Below are positions 17,311 to 26,723 of a stretch of DNA of 64,000 bases, piece by piece. Positions within the stretch are counted from its first letter, which is position 1. Each line of letters opens with the position of its first letter. The stretch comes from Candidatus Methanoperedens sp. (GTDB lineage Archaea > Halobacteriota > Methanosarcinia > Methanosarcinales > Methanoperedenaceae), in contig JAPMTS010000021.1 in NCBI GenBank assembly GCA_026552955.1, positions 1 to 64,000 of the forward strand. The letters run 5' to 3'. A program made the translations under genes and the position numbers. The notes beneath the pieces were generated by a model, which saw only the letters and a program-made list of their open reading frames with translations, searched no databases and was not told the DNA's origin.

Positions 17311-17976
17311 ATGCATATCACTGAGGAAGTATCGATCGGATTTGATGTTCTTGCGGCAAACACAAAGCTTGCGAGAAACAATCGCCTTACCCTTGAGAAA
17401 TTCGGAATTACGGCTTTCAATATCATGGGCGCAATAGGCTCAGGAAAAACATTGCTGATCGAAAAGACTATTGGACAGCTGGGTTCCAATTACAGGATAG
17501 GCGCCATAGCAGGGGATGTTGTAGCGCGACTTGATGCTTCACGTTTTGAAAAATTAGGAATACCCACGGTAGGATTGAACACCGGAAAAGAGTGCCACCT
17601 GGATGCGCATCTGGTTGAACATGGGCTTTTAGAACTCCCTCTTGACAGCCTTGATATCCTTTTTATAGAAAATGTGGGGAATCTTATCTGTCCGGCAGAT
17701 TATGAACTTGGTGAACATAAACGAATTATTATTGTAAGCGTCAGTGAAGGGGATGATATTGTTGAGAAGCATCCCCTGATCTTTACCACGGCCGACCTTA
17801 TTATCGTAAATAAGATCGATATTGCAGAAGCTGTACATGCAGACCCTGATAAAATGGTAAGGGATGCGCGCATTATCAATCCGCGTATTGATGTCCTGAA
17901 GATGAGCCTTAAAACAGGAGAAGGGTTCAATGAATGGATAGAATTCATAAAGGAAATGAGCTTAAGGCAAACCTGA
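17311..17976 (+). CDS. hypB: hydrogenase nickel incorporation GTPase HypB
   Basis: SIMIBI-class GTPase: Walker A GAIGSGKT (about 40-47), GDVVARLDA, the metal-binding GKECHLDAH (Cys and His ligands at the dimer interface), ENVGNLICP switch segment and NKIDIAEA base-specificity motif. No His-rich N-terminal store is present. 221 residues, normal. It is divergent from the Cys-rich gene, with about 160 bp between. TATTTAAGAA about 30 nt before the ATG and no ribosome-binding site suggest a short-leader or leaderless mRNA. Confidence 0.95.
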   Translation: MHITEEVSIGFDVLAANTKLARNNRLTLEKFGITAFNIMGAIGSGKTLLIEKTIGQLGSNYRIGAIAGDVVARLDASRFEKLGIPTVGLNTGKECHLDAHLVEHGLLELPLDSLDILFIENVGNLICPADYELGEHKRIIIVSVSEGDDIVEKHPLIFTTADLIIVNKIDIAEAVHADPDKMVRDARIINPRIDVLKMSLKTGEGFNEWIEFIKEMSLRQT

Positions 17977-18033
17977 CAACCGGATTTTGCGGAAGCGACA
18001 CGAAGTAATCTCCATGAAATTAATAAATTTCAG

Positions 18034-18080
18034 ACAGGATTTACAGGATCGACAGGATTGGATTATCCTGTAAATCCTGT
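18034..18080. repeat. dispersed inverted repeat (ACAGGATTTACAGGAT type)
   Basis: A perfect 16-bp inverted repeat (left arm 18034-18049, right arm 18065-18080) with a 15-bp loop between the convergent hypB and dph2 genes. The left arm plus loop is nearly identical to 47811-47837, so this is a dispersed element. It could act as a bidirectional terminator here. Confidence 0.8.
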
Positions 18081-18111
18081 TATCCCGTCGAATGGTGCCT
18101 TTGCTTGTATC

Positions 18112-19101
18112 TTAGGTTTGAATATCATCCCCCAGGATCTCATCCATTTCCAGAGAATCCCATTTTCTCTCACCCATGACGATTTCAAATTCCGCCGGGG
18201 TAAGTACCGGTACATGGAATCTTTGGGCATCGTCGATAGTGATCCTGGGGCATGCTGTATTGACATATGCATCCACCTTGAATGCCAGTAATTGTTCAGG
18301 GGTCACAAGGTCCATCATAACTATCTGCGCTTTCTTTCCATGCCTGCGGGCAATTCCGGAAAGTTTTTGTGCGAGAATACTCCGGCTCTGCCCGCTTTTT
18401 GAAGAAACAATGATTCCAAAGACCTTTGCCTCCAATGATTTTGCAATATACCCGCTTCTCTTTCGTATGAACTTTTCCGGGGATACTTCTATGGCCTGAT
18501 TTATATAGGGGTCTGCCGCAACTACTCTTTTGCCGGTGGCGATGGCCACACCGAGGGGATGGAAAATCCCGCTGCCTATATACAGATATTCCTCGCATTC
18601 AAGACGCGCCGCCGTAAAATTACATCCCAGGACCTGACCGGGATAGCTGACTCTTACATCTCCTTTTCCTGTTATCCCTTTCTTTCCATTTTCATCCAGG
18701 AATTTGGTGATTTCTTCAAGTTTATGTATATGCTGGACCGTTGTTATCAGGCCGATATTTTTGGCCTTGAAAAGAGGAAGGGCAATTTTTACACATTGCA
18801 GGACATCAACATTGGAGCGCGCCTCTATAAAAACCACATTTTCAAATTTTCCCATCTTTGAATGCCCGAAATGGAACATGACATCGACTTTACCCGCAAG
18901 GATCGTATCAATATCGCATGCCCCAAAACAGGGATTTCCCGATATGATAATGTCTGAACCTGTATCATCCTCAAGTTCCCCGGCGATCTTAAAAGCCTGT
19001 CTCTTGAAACCTTCGGGAAATTGGAGTCCCACGGTTTTGCAGTGCTTCTCCTTTATTATATCTTTTATTCGCCCTAAATCAAAATCGAACTGGTTTTTCA
19101 T
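18112..19101 (-). CDS. dph2: diphthamide biosynthesis enzyme Dph2
   Basis: Archaeal Dph2, a non-classical radical SAM enzyme that transfers the 3-amino-3-carboxypropyl group of SAM to a His of elongation factor 2. The three separated Cys that hold the [4Fe-4S] cluster are visible in [14 protein letters not shown] and NTACPRI. The N-terminus [11 protein letters not shown] is typical. 329 residues, normal length. Its ATG overlaps the stop of the S4-domain methyltransferase gene by 4 bp, so the two are coupled; both act on the translation machinery. Confidence 0.93.
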   Translation of the reverse strand: MKNQFDFDLGRIKDIIKEKHCKTVGLQFPEGFKRQAFKIAGELEDDTGSDIIISGNPCFGACDIDTILAGKVDVMFHFGHSKMGKFENVVFIEARSNVDVLQCVKIALPLFKAKNIGLITTVQHIHKLEEITKFLDENGKKGITGKGDVRVSYPGQVLGCNFTAARLECEEYLYIGSGIFHPLGVAIATGKRVVAADPYINQAIEVSPEKFIRKRSGYIAKSLEAKVFGIIVSSKSGQSRSILAQKLSGIARRHGKKAQIVMMDLVTPEQLLAFKVDAYVNTACPRITIDDAQRFHVPVLTPAEFEIVMGERKWDSLEMDEILGDDIQT

Positions 19102-19745
19102 ATTTTCCTGGCAATTACATACGCTTCTTTTTTCTGCGCTTCTATTATTTGTATGATCTCGAATCCCATTAAAGATAATTCCTCCAAAACTGGCCCAATA
19201 TCATTTTTATCAGGTAATTTGAAAACCTGAAGAAGCATTGCGCCTTTTTTCAATGAAGGACATACTTTCCCAAGAGCTTTTAATGAATCCAAAGGGTTTG
19301 CGGTAATGTCCAGGAGTAAAACATCATATTTTTCAAAGTCATGAGCCATTGTGAAAACATCATTGAATTCAAATGAAATATTCGGGTGCTCATGTGCGAT
19401 TTTTCCAAGCTCTGAACGGAATTCACGGCTGAATTCGATACCATGCACATGTGAAGCGATCCCTGATGCATAAAGCAGGAAACCCCCTGCGCTTGAGCCA
19501 ACATCCAGGACATTATCACCTTTCTTGATGATATTTGTCTTCTCCTGTATATCTTTAAGTTTCCAGTAGCCGGCCGGCTTATCCAGGCCTTCTGTAATTT
19601 CAATTTTATCCGAATATCCCACATTGAATGAAGATTTGGTTATAATCCTGTCATTTACCCTGACATTTCCTTCTATTATTGCGCGTTTTGCTCTGCCCCT
19701 GGAACCGACATTTCCAATTTCCACAAGATAGGCGTCAAGTCTCAT
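19098..19745 (-). CDS. S4-domain plus FtsJ-like rRNA methyltransferase (TlyA-like)
   Basis: Residues 1-58 form an S4 RNA-binding domain ([10 protein letters not shown]...[18 protein letters not shown]). The rest is a Rossmann methyltransferase with SAM motif [12 protein letters not shown] and a [11 protein letters not shown] segment. This is the TlyA/haemolysin-like layout of 2'-O-ribose rRNA methyltransferases, although at 215 residues it is shorter than bacterial TlyA. AAGGTG precedes the ATG. It is coupled by overlap to dph2. The target nucleotide is unknown. Confidence 0.88.
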   Translation of the reverse strand: MRLDAYLVEIGNVGSRGRAKRAIIEGNVRVNDRIITKSSFNVGYSDKIEITEGLDKPAGYWKLKDIQEKTNIIKKGDNVLDVGSSAGGFLLYASGIASHVHGIEFSREFRSELGKIAHEHPNISFEFNDVFTMAHDFEKYDVLLLDITANPLDSLKALGKVCPSLKKGAMLLQVFKLPDKNDIGPVLEELSLMGFEIIQIIEAQKKEAYVIARKI

Positions 19746-19769
19746 AGAACACCTTTTTCACAGATATCA

Positions 19770-21060
19770 TTTGCTCCTCCATGTGGTGCAGGGGTAGCGG
19801 AGACCCTGCATTTCAATGCAGGGAGGAGCGTACGCCGCCTCCCAATACCATAAACTAATTACGTTTATGAGTGATAATATATGAATGTGGACAGAACGAT
19901 AAAGCTTAAAATGGATTTGTCTGAGTATGATAAAGAAACTCTCAAACTTACAATGTCTATGAGCAATCACGTGTTTAACGAAATTGCCAGATACGGTTTT
20001 GAGAACCATACTTGCAGCATGGTATCTATCCACCATGCGACTTACTACGATATTCGTGGGAGGTATCCTGAACTGCCCTGTTCTATCCTCCAGGGCATCA
20101 GGGATGTTGCCTGTGAAGCTCTTAAAGGAGTTGAACATAAGAAGCTTCCGAAGAGTAAACAATTTTCCGCTATCAGATACAACAAGAGAGTTTGCAACAT
20201 CAATCTTCTTGACCAAACTGTTACTCTTGCTTCTATAAAAGGCAGAGTAAAAGCTACTTTTCCAATTCCTGAATACTACAAGCAGTATCTTGTATGGGAA
20301 ATTAGAACATCCACTCTTGGATACAATAAACAACAGGATACGTTTTACCTGCATGTGACTATCAGAAAACCATCGCCCGAACCTACCAGGGATAATGAGA
20401 TTCTTGGGATTGATAGGGGGATAGTTAATATTGCAGTTACTTCCAGTAATGATTTCTTCAGGAGCAAATCTATCAAAAATGTGAGAGCAAAGTATGCATA
20501 CCTTAGAGCGAAACTCCAGAGCAAAGGCACTCGTTCTGCTAAGAAGCTTCTTCGCAAGATTAGCAGAAAAGAAGAACGGTTTGTAACCTGGGTGAATCAC
20601 AATATCTCTAAGGAAATTGCAGCTATGCCTTATGGTGTGCTCGCTATTGAAGACCTTACCAGCATAAGAGTTCAGAGCAGAATGAAGGGAGTTAAGTTTA
20701 CCAAAAAACTCAACAACTGGAGTTTTTACCAGATTGAACAGTTTTTGAGATATAAAGCTGAAGCTTTTGGTAAATCTGTCATAACCATCGACCCTTGTTA
20801 TACCAGTCAGAAATGTTCTAAATGTGGACATATTTATAAAGGAAACAGGAAAGGCAATTCTTTCCATTGTGTTAAATGCGGATTTCAAATACACGCTGAC
20901 CTCAATGCTGCGCGTAACATCGCTATCCTCGGTAAATCTGGGGATAGTAGGCGAACTGTAACCTCGCCATACATAGCGTGTGATTATGCTGAAGCCTGCA
21001 AGGGAATTGATGCTGAACATAGTTATAATGCCCCGCACTTAAGTGCGGGGTAGGTTACTC
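19770..21060 (+). mobile_element. IS605-family element with tnpB only (IS1341 type)
   Basis: Contains one intact tnpB gene and no tnpA. A hairpin in the left flank (CCCTGCA at 19804-19810 with TGCAGGG at 19817-19823) and a perfect 20-bp palindrome at the right end (21031-21050, overlapping the tnpB stop region) resemble the subterminal structures of IS605 elements. The right part is expected to form the 3' end of the guide (omega) RNA. Exact ends are estimated. It lies about 45 bp upstream of tRNA-Ser. Confidence 0.6.
19881..21053 (+). CDS. tnpB: TnpB RNA-guided nuclease (IS605 OrfB family)
   Basis: 390 residues. The split RuvC triad is intact: D178 (ILGIDRG), E257 (VLAIEDL) and D340 (IHADLNAARNI). 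A zinc finger lies between the last two (C312, C315, C330, C333). TnpB proteins cut DNA guided by an RNA made from the element's right end and help retain the transposon. Nothing suggests inactivation. With no TnpA here it would need one acting in trans to move. The long open frame on the opposite strand is a shadow. Confidence 0.95.
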   Translation: MNVDRTIKLKMDLSEYDKETLKLTMSMSNHVFNEIARYGFENHTCSMVSIHHATYYDIRGRYPELPCSILQGIRDVACEALKGVEHKKLPKSKQFSAIRYNKRVCNINLLDQTVTLASIKGRVKATFPIPEYYKQYLVWEIRTSTLGYNKQQDTFYLHVTIRKPSPEPTRDNEILGIDRGIVNIAVTSSNDFFRSKSIKNVRAKYAYLRAKLQSKGTRSAKKLLRKISRKEERFVTWVNHNISKEIAAMPYGVLAIEDLTSIRVQSRMKGVKFTKKLNNWSFYQIEQFLRYKAEAFGKSVITIDPCYTSQKCSKCGHIYKGNRKGNSFHCVKCGFQIHADLNAARNIAILGKSGDSRRTVTSPYIACDYAEACKGIDAEHSYNAPHLSAG

Positions 21061-21103
21061 AAAAGGTTAATAGCAAATTAACTATATTAAAAGCATACCT
21101 CAT

Positions 21104-21189
21104 GCCGAGGTGGCAGAGCGGACTAACGCGGCAGGCTCGAGACCTGTTTTACCTTCCGGTAAGCTAGGGTTCAAATCCCTACCTCGGCG
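21104..21189 (+). tRNA. tRNA-Ser (anticodon CGA)
   Basis: Seven-pair acceptor stem (GCCGAGG with CCTCGGC), D arm, anticodon stem CAGG/CCTG around the loop CTCGAGA with anticodon CGA, long variable arm (TTACCTTCCGGTAA type) and T arm AGGG-TTCAAAT-CCCT. This is a type II tRNA reading UCG serine codons. Discriminator G; the CCA is not encoded. No intron. The TnpB element ends just upstream. Confidence 0.96.
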
Positions 21190-21230
21190 TTCCACAATTA
21201 GTACAACTCCGTTTTATTACAATCAAGTTA

Positions 21231-21299
21231 GCCGAAATATTTTAATACCTAATAGTTCTAATTAGGTGTACCTAATACAAAATATTCTAAATACCTAAT
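21231..21299 (+). promoter_or_regulatory. promoter with repeated ACCTAAT operator for the ABC importer
   Basis: CCGAAA plus TATTTTAATA (about 21231-21246) looks like a BRE/TATA box. Three direct copies of ACCTAAT start at 21247, 21270 and 21293, exactly 23 bp apart. An inverted copy (ATTAGGT, 21261-21267) forms a 7-7-7 palindrome with the first. The phasing near two helical turns over the start region suggests cooperative binding of a repressor, perhaps a nutrient- or metal-responsive one. The regulator is not identified. Confidence 0.6.
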
Positions 21300-21328
21300 T
21301 CGATTGAAAAAATAGAGAGGTTAAAAAA

Positions 21329-22306
21329 ATGAAACATAAAAAAACATACGTCATAACGGCGATAATATTATTGGCTGCACTCTTTCTATCAGGTTGTGTT
21401 CAAAATCCAGATAAAGCTGACGACCAACAAACGATTAATGAAAATGTGACCAGGCAAAAAATAGTCATTGCTATTCAGCCTACTGAGCGTCTGGATGAAA
21501 TATCTCCACGTGCCAGGGAGCTTGAAACTTTCCTGGAATCAAGAGTAAATGCAGATATTGAGATTTATATTCCAATGAGCTACTCTATAGTGGTTGAATC
21601 TCTAAGGTTCGGACAGGCACAGGTGGGCTTTATGAGCGCATGGCCCTCTGCCATCTCGGCAAAGCTCGCGGGAACTGATGTGGTTTTAGCTGAGGTCAGG
21701 GAAGTGATAATCGAAGGAAACAAAACAAATGAAACGTATTATTATTCATATTACATCGTGATGAATAATTCAAATGTCACAAAACTTGAGGATCTCAGGG
21801 GAAAGAAAGTAGTTTATTCAAGCCTTACCTCAACTTCAGGCTACTTATTCCCGGTTGCCAAACTCGTTGAAAAAGGTCTGATAGCAAAACCAGGGCAAGG
21901 GCAGGAAGCAGATCCAAGGGAATACTTCAGTACAGCCACGACAACAGGTGGGTATGGCCCGGCATGGGAAGCATTAAAACGCGGTCAGGCAGATGCTGGT
22001 GTTATTGCAGGTGATGTTTCAGAAACACTATTCAGGGAAATCCAGGAAAATACGCGAATTATCGAAACAATGGGCCCTATTCCATCGCATGGAATAGTTT
22101 TTAGCAAAGAATTACAAGAGCCCTTGAGATCAGAACTTATAAATGCATTAATGGAACTCAATAAACCAGAATATCGCAATCTCATGAGAAAACTTGTCTC
22201 AGCAAATTTTGTGGGATTCAAAAAGACGAACAACGAAGAGCATCTGGAAGGTCTAACAAGTGCCCTGAATAGAACAGGCTATAAATTAGCGGAAAAACTG
22301 GGTTAA
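21329..22306 (+). CDS. phosphonate-type ABC transporter substrate-binding lipoprotein (PhnD-like)
   Basis: Signal peptide with lipobox LFLSGC (Cys23), then a PhnD-type bilobed binding protein: IVIAIQPTERLDE, LRFGQAQVGFMSAWPSA, LRGKKVVYSSLTSTSGYLFP and a variable Asp/Gly-rich C-lobe. The family binds phosphonates, phosphite or related oxyanions; the ligand here is not decidable. First gene of a three-gene importer (binding protein, ATPase, permease) with 2-bp and overlapping junctions, behind the ACCTAAT operator. GAGAGGTT precedes the ATG. Confidence 0.88.
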   Translation: MKHKKTYVITAIILLAALFLSGCVQNPDKADDQQTINENVTRQKIVIAIQPTERLDEISPRARELETFLESRVNADIEIYIPMSYSIVVESLRFGQAQVGFMSAWPSAISAKLAGTDVVLAEVREVIIEGNKTNETYYYSYYIVMNNSNVTKLEDLRGKKVVYSSLTSTSGYLFPVAKLVEKGLIAKPGQGQEADPREYFSTATTTGGYGPAWEALKRGQADAGVIAGDVSETLFREIQENTRIIETMGPIPSHGIVFSKELQEPLRSELINALMELNKPEYRNLMRKLVSANFVGFKKTNNEEHLEGLTSALNRTGYKLAEKLG

Positions 22307-22308
22307 AT

Positions 22309-23025
22309 ATGTCTGAATATGCAGTCAAGATAAGTGGTCTATGGTATTCCCCTAATGGGGGAGACTCCATTTTAAAGGGCATAGACCTAACCATAAAAAG
22401 GGGCTCATGCACAGCACTGATAGGACCAAGCGGATCAGGCAAGACTACTTTATTCAAGATGATAGGTCGATTAATAAAACCAAACAAGGGATACATAAGC
22501 CTGCACGGATTGCATAGCGACCTCAAAAAGGAAAAATTGGGGTATATTCCCCAGCAGCTTGGCCTTGTAAGAAGTAAAACCGCGCTTGAGAATGTGCTTA
22601 TCGGCGCCCATTCCAGAATTGGCTTTATAGACACAATTCTAGGTGTGTTTCCAACAAAAGAAGTAGATAACGCCATGAAATGCCTTGAAATGGTAAATCT
22701 GTTACATAAAGCAAATGAGAAAGTTTATCATTTAAGTGGTGGGGAAAGACAGAGAGTTGCGATCTCAAGGGCATTGATGCAAGGTCCTGATATCATTCTT
22801 GCAGATGAATTCGTATCAAACCTTGATATTGCGACTGCCAGGGAGATCATGGAAATGATGATAAAAGTAAAAGGAAAAGACATCACTCTGATAATTTCAA
22901 CACATGATATTAGTTTAGCTCGTGATTTCAGTGAAACCACTGTGATCCTGAAAAATGGAATTAAAATTGACGAAATAAGCTCAAGTGAGCTTGACAATAA
23001 TAAAATAAAGGAAGTATTCACATAA
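22309..23025 (+). CDS. phosphonate-type ABC transporter ATPase (PhnC-like)
   Basis: Complete ABC ATPase of 238 residues: Walker A GPSGSGKT (39-46), Q loop (PQQLGLV), signature LSGGERQRV, Walker B IILADEF and the H loop STHD. It powers import by the permease encoded next. It starts 3 bp after the binding-protein stop and ends on the first base of the permease start codon. Confidence 0.93.
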   Translation: MSEYAVKISGLWYSPNGGDSILKGIDLTIKRGSCTALIGPSGSGKTTLFKMIGRLIKPNKGYISLHGLHSDLKKEKLGYIPQQLGLVRSKTALENVLIGAHSRIGFIDTILGVFPTKEVDNAMKCLEMVNLLHKANEKVYHLSGGERQRVAISRALMQGPDIILADEFVSNLDIATAREIMEMMIKVKGKDITLIISTHDISLARDFSETTVILKNGIKIDEISSSELDNNKIKEVFT

Positions 23026-23789
23026 TGAGTTATTCAAGGATTTTTCTAATCCAATGGCTTATTTTCTTAAGCATAATCATATATCTGTTCAAATCGATGG
23101 GATTTTTTGAACTCGGTCGATTATATGTGGGCAGCAAAAACTTGCTCGTGTTTGCAGGTGATTTATTTCCTCCTGACCTTGGCGTAATATGGATTCTTAT
23201 AGGTGCTATCTTTGAAACTATCCAGATGGCATTCATTGGAACAATAATTGGTTTCATGGGTGCTCTGCCCCTTGGGCTTCTGGGAACCAGGAATATCGCA
23301 GGAAGGGCAATAAGTGCAATCACTCGATTTTTCATGGGTGTTATCAGGACGATACCAGCTCTCCTCTGGGCAATAATTTTCGTGATAGCCTTTGGCCTTG
23401 GGCCGCTGGCAGGAACCCTGGGACTTGCTATTTATTCTGTTGGATACCTGAGCAAGCTTTATTATGAAGTCTTTGAGGCTATGGATAACGAAATAATTGA
23501 GGCTGTAAGGGTGACAGGGATCTCACGCCTGAAGGAAATAAGGTTTGTTGTTCTTCCAGAGTCTATGAATAATATTCTGTCCCAATTATTCTTTATGTTT
23601 GAATATAATGTGCGATCCTCAGCGATCCTGGGTTTTGTTGGAGCAGGAGGGATTGGTTTCTTCATGATCAATTATATCCAGCTTTTTCAATATCAGAGAC
23701 TAACGACAGCATTATTACTCACGCTGGTTGTTGTACTGGCGATCGATTTCATCAATTCCAGGGTAAGGGCAAAGTTTTTAGTTCAATGA
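23025..23789 (+). CDS. phosphonate-type ABC transporter permease (PhnE-like)
   Basis: 254 residues with about six hydrophobic helices and the EAA loop that docks the ATPase (YEVFEAMDNEIIEAVRVTGI). It resembles PhnE permeases of oxyanion importers. Last gene of the operon. The roughly 115 bp to the convergent alaS hold no recognisable gene. Confidence 0.92.
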   Translation: MSYSRIFLIQWLIFLSIIIYLFKSMGFFELGRLYVGSKNLLVFAGDLFPPDLGVIWILIGAIFETIQMAFIGTIIGFMGALPLGLLGTRNIAGRAISAITRFFMGVIRTIPALLWAIIFVIAFGLGPLAGTLGLAIYSVGYLSKLYYEVFEAMDNEIIEAVRVTGISRLKEIRFVVLPESMNNILSQLFFMFEYNVRSSAILGFVGAGGIGFFMINYIQLFQYQRLTTALLLTLVVVLAIDFINSRVRAKFLVQ

Positions 23790-23904
23790 TTCCCTTAAAA
23801 TTAAAAGAGTGTTCGAAGGAGCGCCACATCAGTTTGATTATGTCAATCCCCTCTTCGGTAGCAAGGCCACATAATTATTTCCAGGAAAGGTTACGTTAAT
23901 GGCT

Positions 23905-26652
23905 TTATTCCTGCCCCACTTTCTCCCTCACCATCTCCACACCCTTCTCCAGCGCCTCCTCTATCTTCGAAATATCCGTCCCTCCGCCCTGCGCTATCGA
24001 AGGCTTTCCCCCTCCGCCTCCGCCCACGAGCTTTGACATTTCACGAACGATAGCGCCTGAGTTCACACCCGCCTTCTGCGCGCACGCCCCCGCCGCCACC
24101 ACGATCTTAACACCGCCCTTATCGCTGGCAAGGATCGCTACCACATCGTCGTCCCTGCAAAACTCCGTGGCTGCCTTGATAAGCTCCTCCACGTCAGCAT
24201 TGGGGATTTTCTTTACAAGCACTCTCAGGCCATTAATATCCACGGCATCACTCATCATACCCTTCACTCTGGCCTGGGCAAGTTCAGCTTTTAAGCGCTC
24301 GTTCTCTTTCTTGAAATCCTTCCATTCATCAAAGAACCGGTTAACGGTATCAGGAAGCTGATCGGGTGAAACGCGAAGCGCCTCTGATGCTCTGTTTAGC
24401 AATTCATCCCTTTCTTGCATGCGCTTTACAGCAGCTTCACCTGCAGAGAACTCGATACGCTCAACGCCGTCCTGGATCCTCTCGGTCTTTATGAGTTTGA
24501 TAGGACCTATCAATCCCGTATTTGAAACATGCGTTCCCCCGCATGCTTCCACATCGTTCCCCACGCGAAGGATACGTATCTCCCTGCCGGGAGGAACACC
24601 TCCCTGGTAAAGCACAAATCCGTAACGCTGTTCTGCCTCGATCCTGTCCATCCAGTCAATGAAAACGGGCTGGTTGCTCATTACGGCTTTGTTCGCAAGA
24701 AGTTCGATCTCTTTGAATTCTTCATCTGTAATGCGCTTATAATGCGTGAGGTCAAGTCTTGCCCTGTCCGTTGACTTTTGCGCCCCGGTCTGCCAGATAT
24801 GCTTTCCCAGGACGGTTTTAGCAGCTTCGTTCACAATATGCGTGGCAGTATGATGTCTCATATGCGCCATACGCCGCTCCCGATCGATCATCCCTTTTAC
24901 CGTATCGCCTTTCTTGAATCCGAAATCAGAATCGGTCTCATGGACAATTACCCCATTCATATTCTGTGCATCAACAACATTGGCGACATAATCATTGACC
25001 GACAGCGTCCCGTGGTCAGCAGGCTGGCCGCCGCCTTCAGGATAGAACAATGTCCTGTCGAGAATTACATTGTTTTCAATAACATCGACAACTTTTGCCT
25101 CAAACTCCATTTGTTCAGGATATTCATAATAGAGCTTTTTTGTTGGGGGTAATTCAAGCGCAAGCGCCTCATCATCTTCAGTTTGCGCCTTGCTGTGTGA
25201 TTGTGCAACAAGGGAATAGAATGTATCAGGAAGATCCACTTCAACACCGGCTTCTTTTGCTACTTCACGGGTTATCTCAGGCGGGATACCATGCGTATCG
25301 TACAACTGTATCAATTCCCCAAGGGGGATAGCCTGTTTTTTATCCTTGAAATGCGAAGCTGTTTTTTTTACAAGTTTCGTTCCACGCTCAATGGTATCGG
25401 CGTACTTTTCTTCTTCAAGCGCCACTATTTCCCTGATGGTATCAAGCTTCTCCCGGAACTCCGGGTATTCCGGGAAATTCCGTATCTGCATTTCGATGAT
25501 TTCAATCAGGGGCTCCCTTATGTCCAGTTCTTTCATGAGGCGAAGCGTCCGGCGAAGCACGAGTCTTGTGAGATATCCGGCCTTGACATTTGAGGGGATT
25601 ATACCATCGCCAAGCATGAAAGCAAGACATCGTGAGTGATCGGTGATCGAATAAACGGTCTCGACCGGCACCATTATTCTCTGGAGTTTTTCAACGGTTG
25701 TGCCGATGCTATCTGCCACTTTCTTTCTTAGCTGGAGAAGGTTAGCCTGCCCGCTGATATCCATTACCCCGGCTAATTTTGCATTTTGCGAAAATATCCG
25801 GGCGTATTCCGGATTATCGATCGAATGCTCAATACCTGCAAGATCCATCAGTTCATTAACGATCTTTGGAAAAACCGCATCATATATCGTGGGTGAACCT
25901 TTGGATGCCCATACGAACCTTTCAAGACCGTAACCTGTATCAACAATATAATTATCCATCTTTTCGTATGTTTCACCTTTAATTTCAATTGAACCGCCTT
26001 TTATCTGCTTCAGGTCCATGAATACAAGTGTGGCAAGTTCAAGCCCGCCCACGAGGACTTCAACGCTGGGACCGGCATTTCCTCCTCCTGCCCAGGGAGC
26101 TTCCTTGTAGGTCACAGCATTCAGATCCAGACCAAGGCTTGCAAGTAAAGAATCACAAAGCTCAACAGTCCTGTCCTTCCAGTATATTTCCTGTCCTCGC
26201 CTGTTAAAACAATGATGTGCCATCATCTCAAAGGTCGTAAGATGACGCCCGCTCCTGCCCACAGCGTCAAGGTCATCAAGACGTATACAGGGCTGCGATA
26301 TCGTGAGAGGATTTGCAGGGGGCGGAACCAGGCCGGATGTCACAAATGGCTGGAAATCCGCAATTGAGGCAATCGTCAGGTAAATATCATCACGCCAGCG
26401 TGCTATAACAGGATAACGGTTCACACGGGTGTGTCCATGCTTCTCAAAAAAGGAAAGATATGCCTCCCTCATGGAGGATATATCATATTCTTTCTTGAAA
26501 ACCGGAGCTCCTATAAATGAATATGAGACGCATGGTGGATCTCCGCAGAATTCAGTTTCGGAATCCCTCGTCCAGAAGTTCTTTTGGCACTTCGGACAAC
26601 GTTTTCGCACAAATCCGTTCTCTTTAAAATAATTAAGCTGGTACTCGTCCAT
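23905..26652 (-). CDS. alaS: alanyl-tRNA synthetase (archaeal type)
   Basis: 915 residues. The order is an archaeal N-terminal zinc-ribbon-like extension (RKRCPKCQKNFWTRD), the class II catalytic core with motif 2 (NRYPVIARWRDDIYLTIASI) and motif 3 region (DTGYGLERFVWAS), then the editing domain with HHTATHIVNEA and CGGTHV zinc/editing residues. A C-Ala domain ends in GGGGGGKPSIAQGGGTD. It charges tRNA-Ala and clears mischarged Ser and Gly. Normal length, start supported by the conserved N-terminus. Confidence 0.97.
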   Translation of the reverse strand: MDEYQLNYFKENGFVRKRCPKCQKNFWTRDSETEFCGDPPCVSYSFIGAPVFKKEYDISSMREAYLSFFEKHGHTRVNRYPVIARWRDDIYLTIASIADFQPFVTSGLVPPPANPLTISQPCIRLDDLDAVGRSGRHLTTFEMMAHHCFNRRGQEIYWKDRTVELCDSLLASLGLDLNAVTYKEAPWAGGGNAGPSVEVLVGGLELATLVFMDLKQIKGGSIEIKGETYEKMDNYIVDTGYGLERFVWASKGSPTIYDAVFPKIVNELMDLAGIEHSIDNPEYARIFSQNAKLAGVMDISGQANLLQLRKKVADSIGTTVEKLQRIMVPVETVYSITDHSRCLAFMLGDGIIPSNVKAGYLTRLVLRRTLRLMKELDIREPLIEIIEMQIRNFPEYPEFREKLDTIREIVALEEEKYADTIERGTKLVKKTASHFKDKKQAIPLGELIQLYDTHGIPPEITREVAKEAGVEVDLPDTFYSLVAQSHSKAQTEDDEALALELPPTKKLYYEYPEQMEFEAKVVDVIENNVILDRTLFYPEGGGQPADHGTLSVNDYVANVVDAQNMNGVIVHETDSDFGFKKGDTVKGMIDRERRMAHMRHHTATHIVNEAAKTVLGKHIWQTGAQKSTDRARLDLTHYKRITDEEFKEIELLANKAVMSNQPVFIDWMDRIEAEQRYGFVLYQGGVPPGREIRILRVGNDVEACGGTHVSNTGLIGPIKLIKTERIQDGVERIEFSAGEAAVKRMQERDELLNRASEALRVSPDQLPDTVNRFFDEWKDFKKENERLKAELAQARVKGMMSDAVDINGLRVLVKKIPNADVEELIKAATEFCRDDDVVAILASDKGGVKIVVAAGACAQKAGVNSGAIVREMSKLVGGGGGGKPSIAQGGGTDISKIEEALEKGVEMVREKVGQE

Positions 26653-26723
26653 AATATCTGGGGGTAGTTATTGTAAAGGGAATAGATAACTATTCTGGAA
26701 AATTGTCCTGAAATTACGGAAAA

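Noticed and set aside
19767-21038. Long open frame (423 codons) on the minus strand opposite tnpB
   Set aside because: It is the antisense shadow of a protein with an intact RuvC triad and zinc finger; the antisense translation resembles nothing and has no ribosome-binding site.
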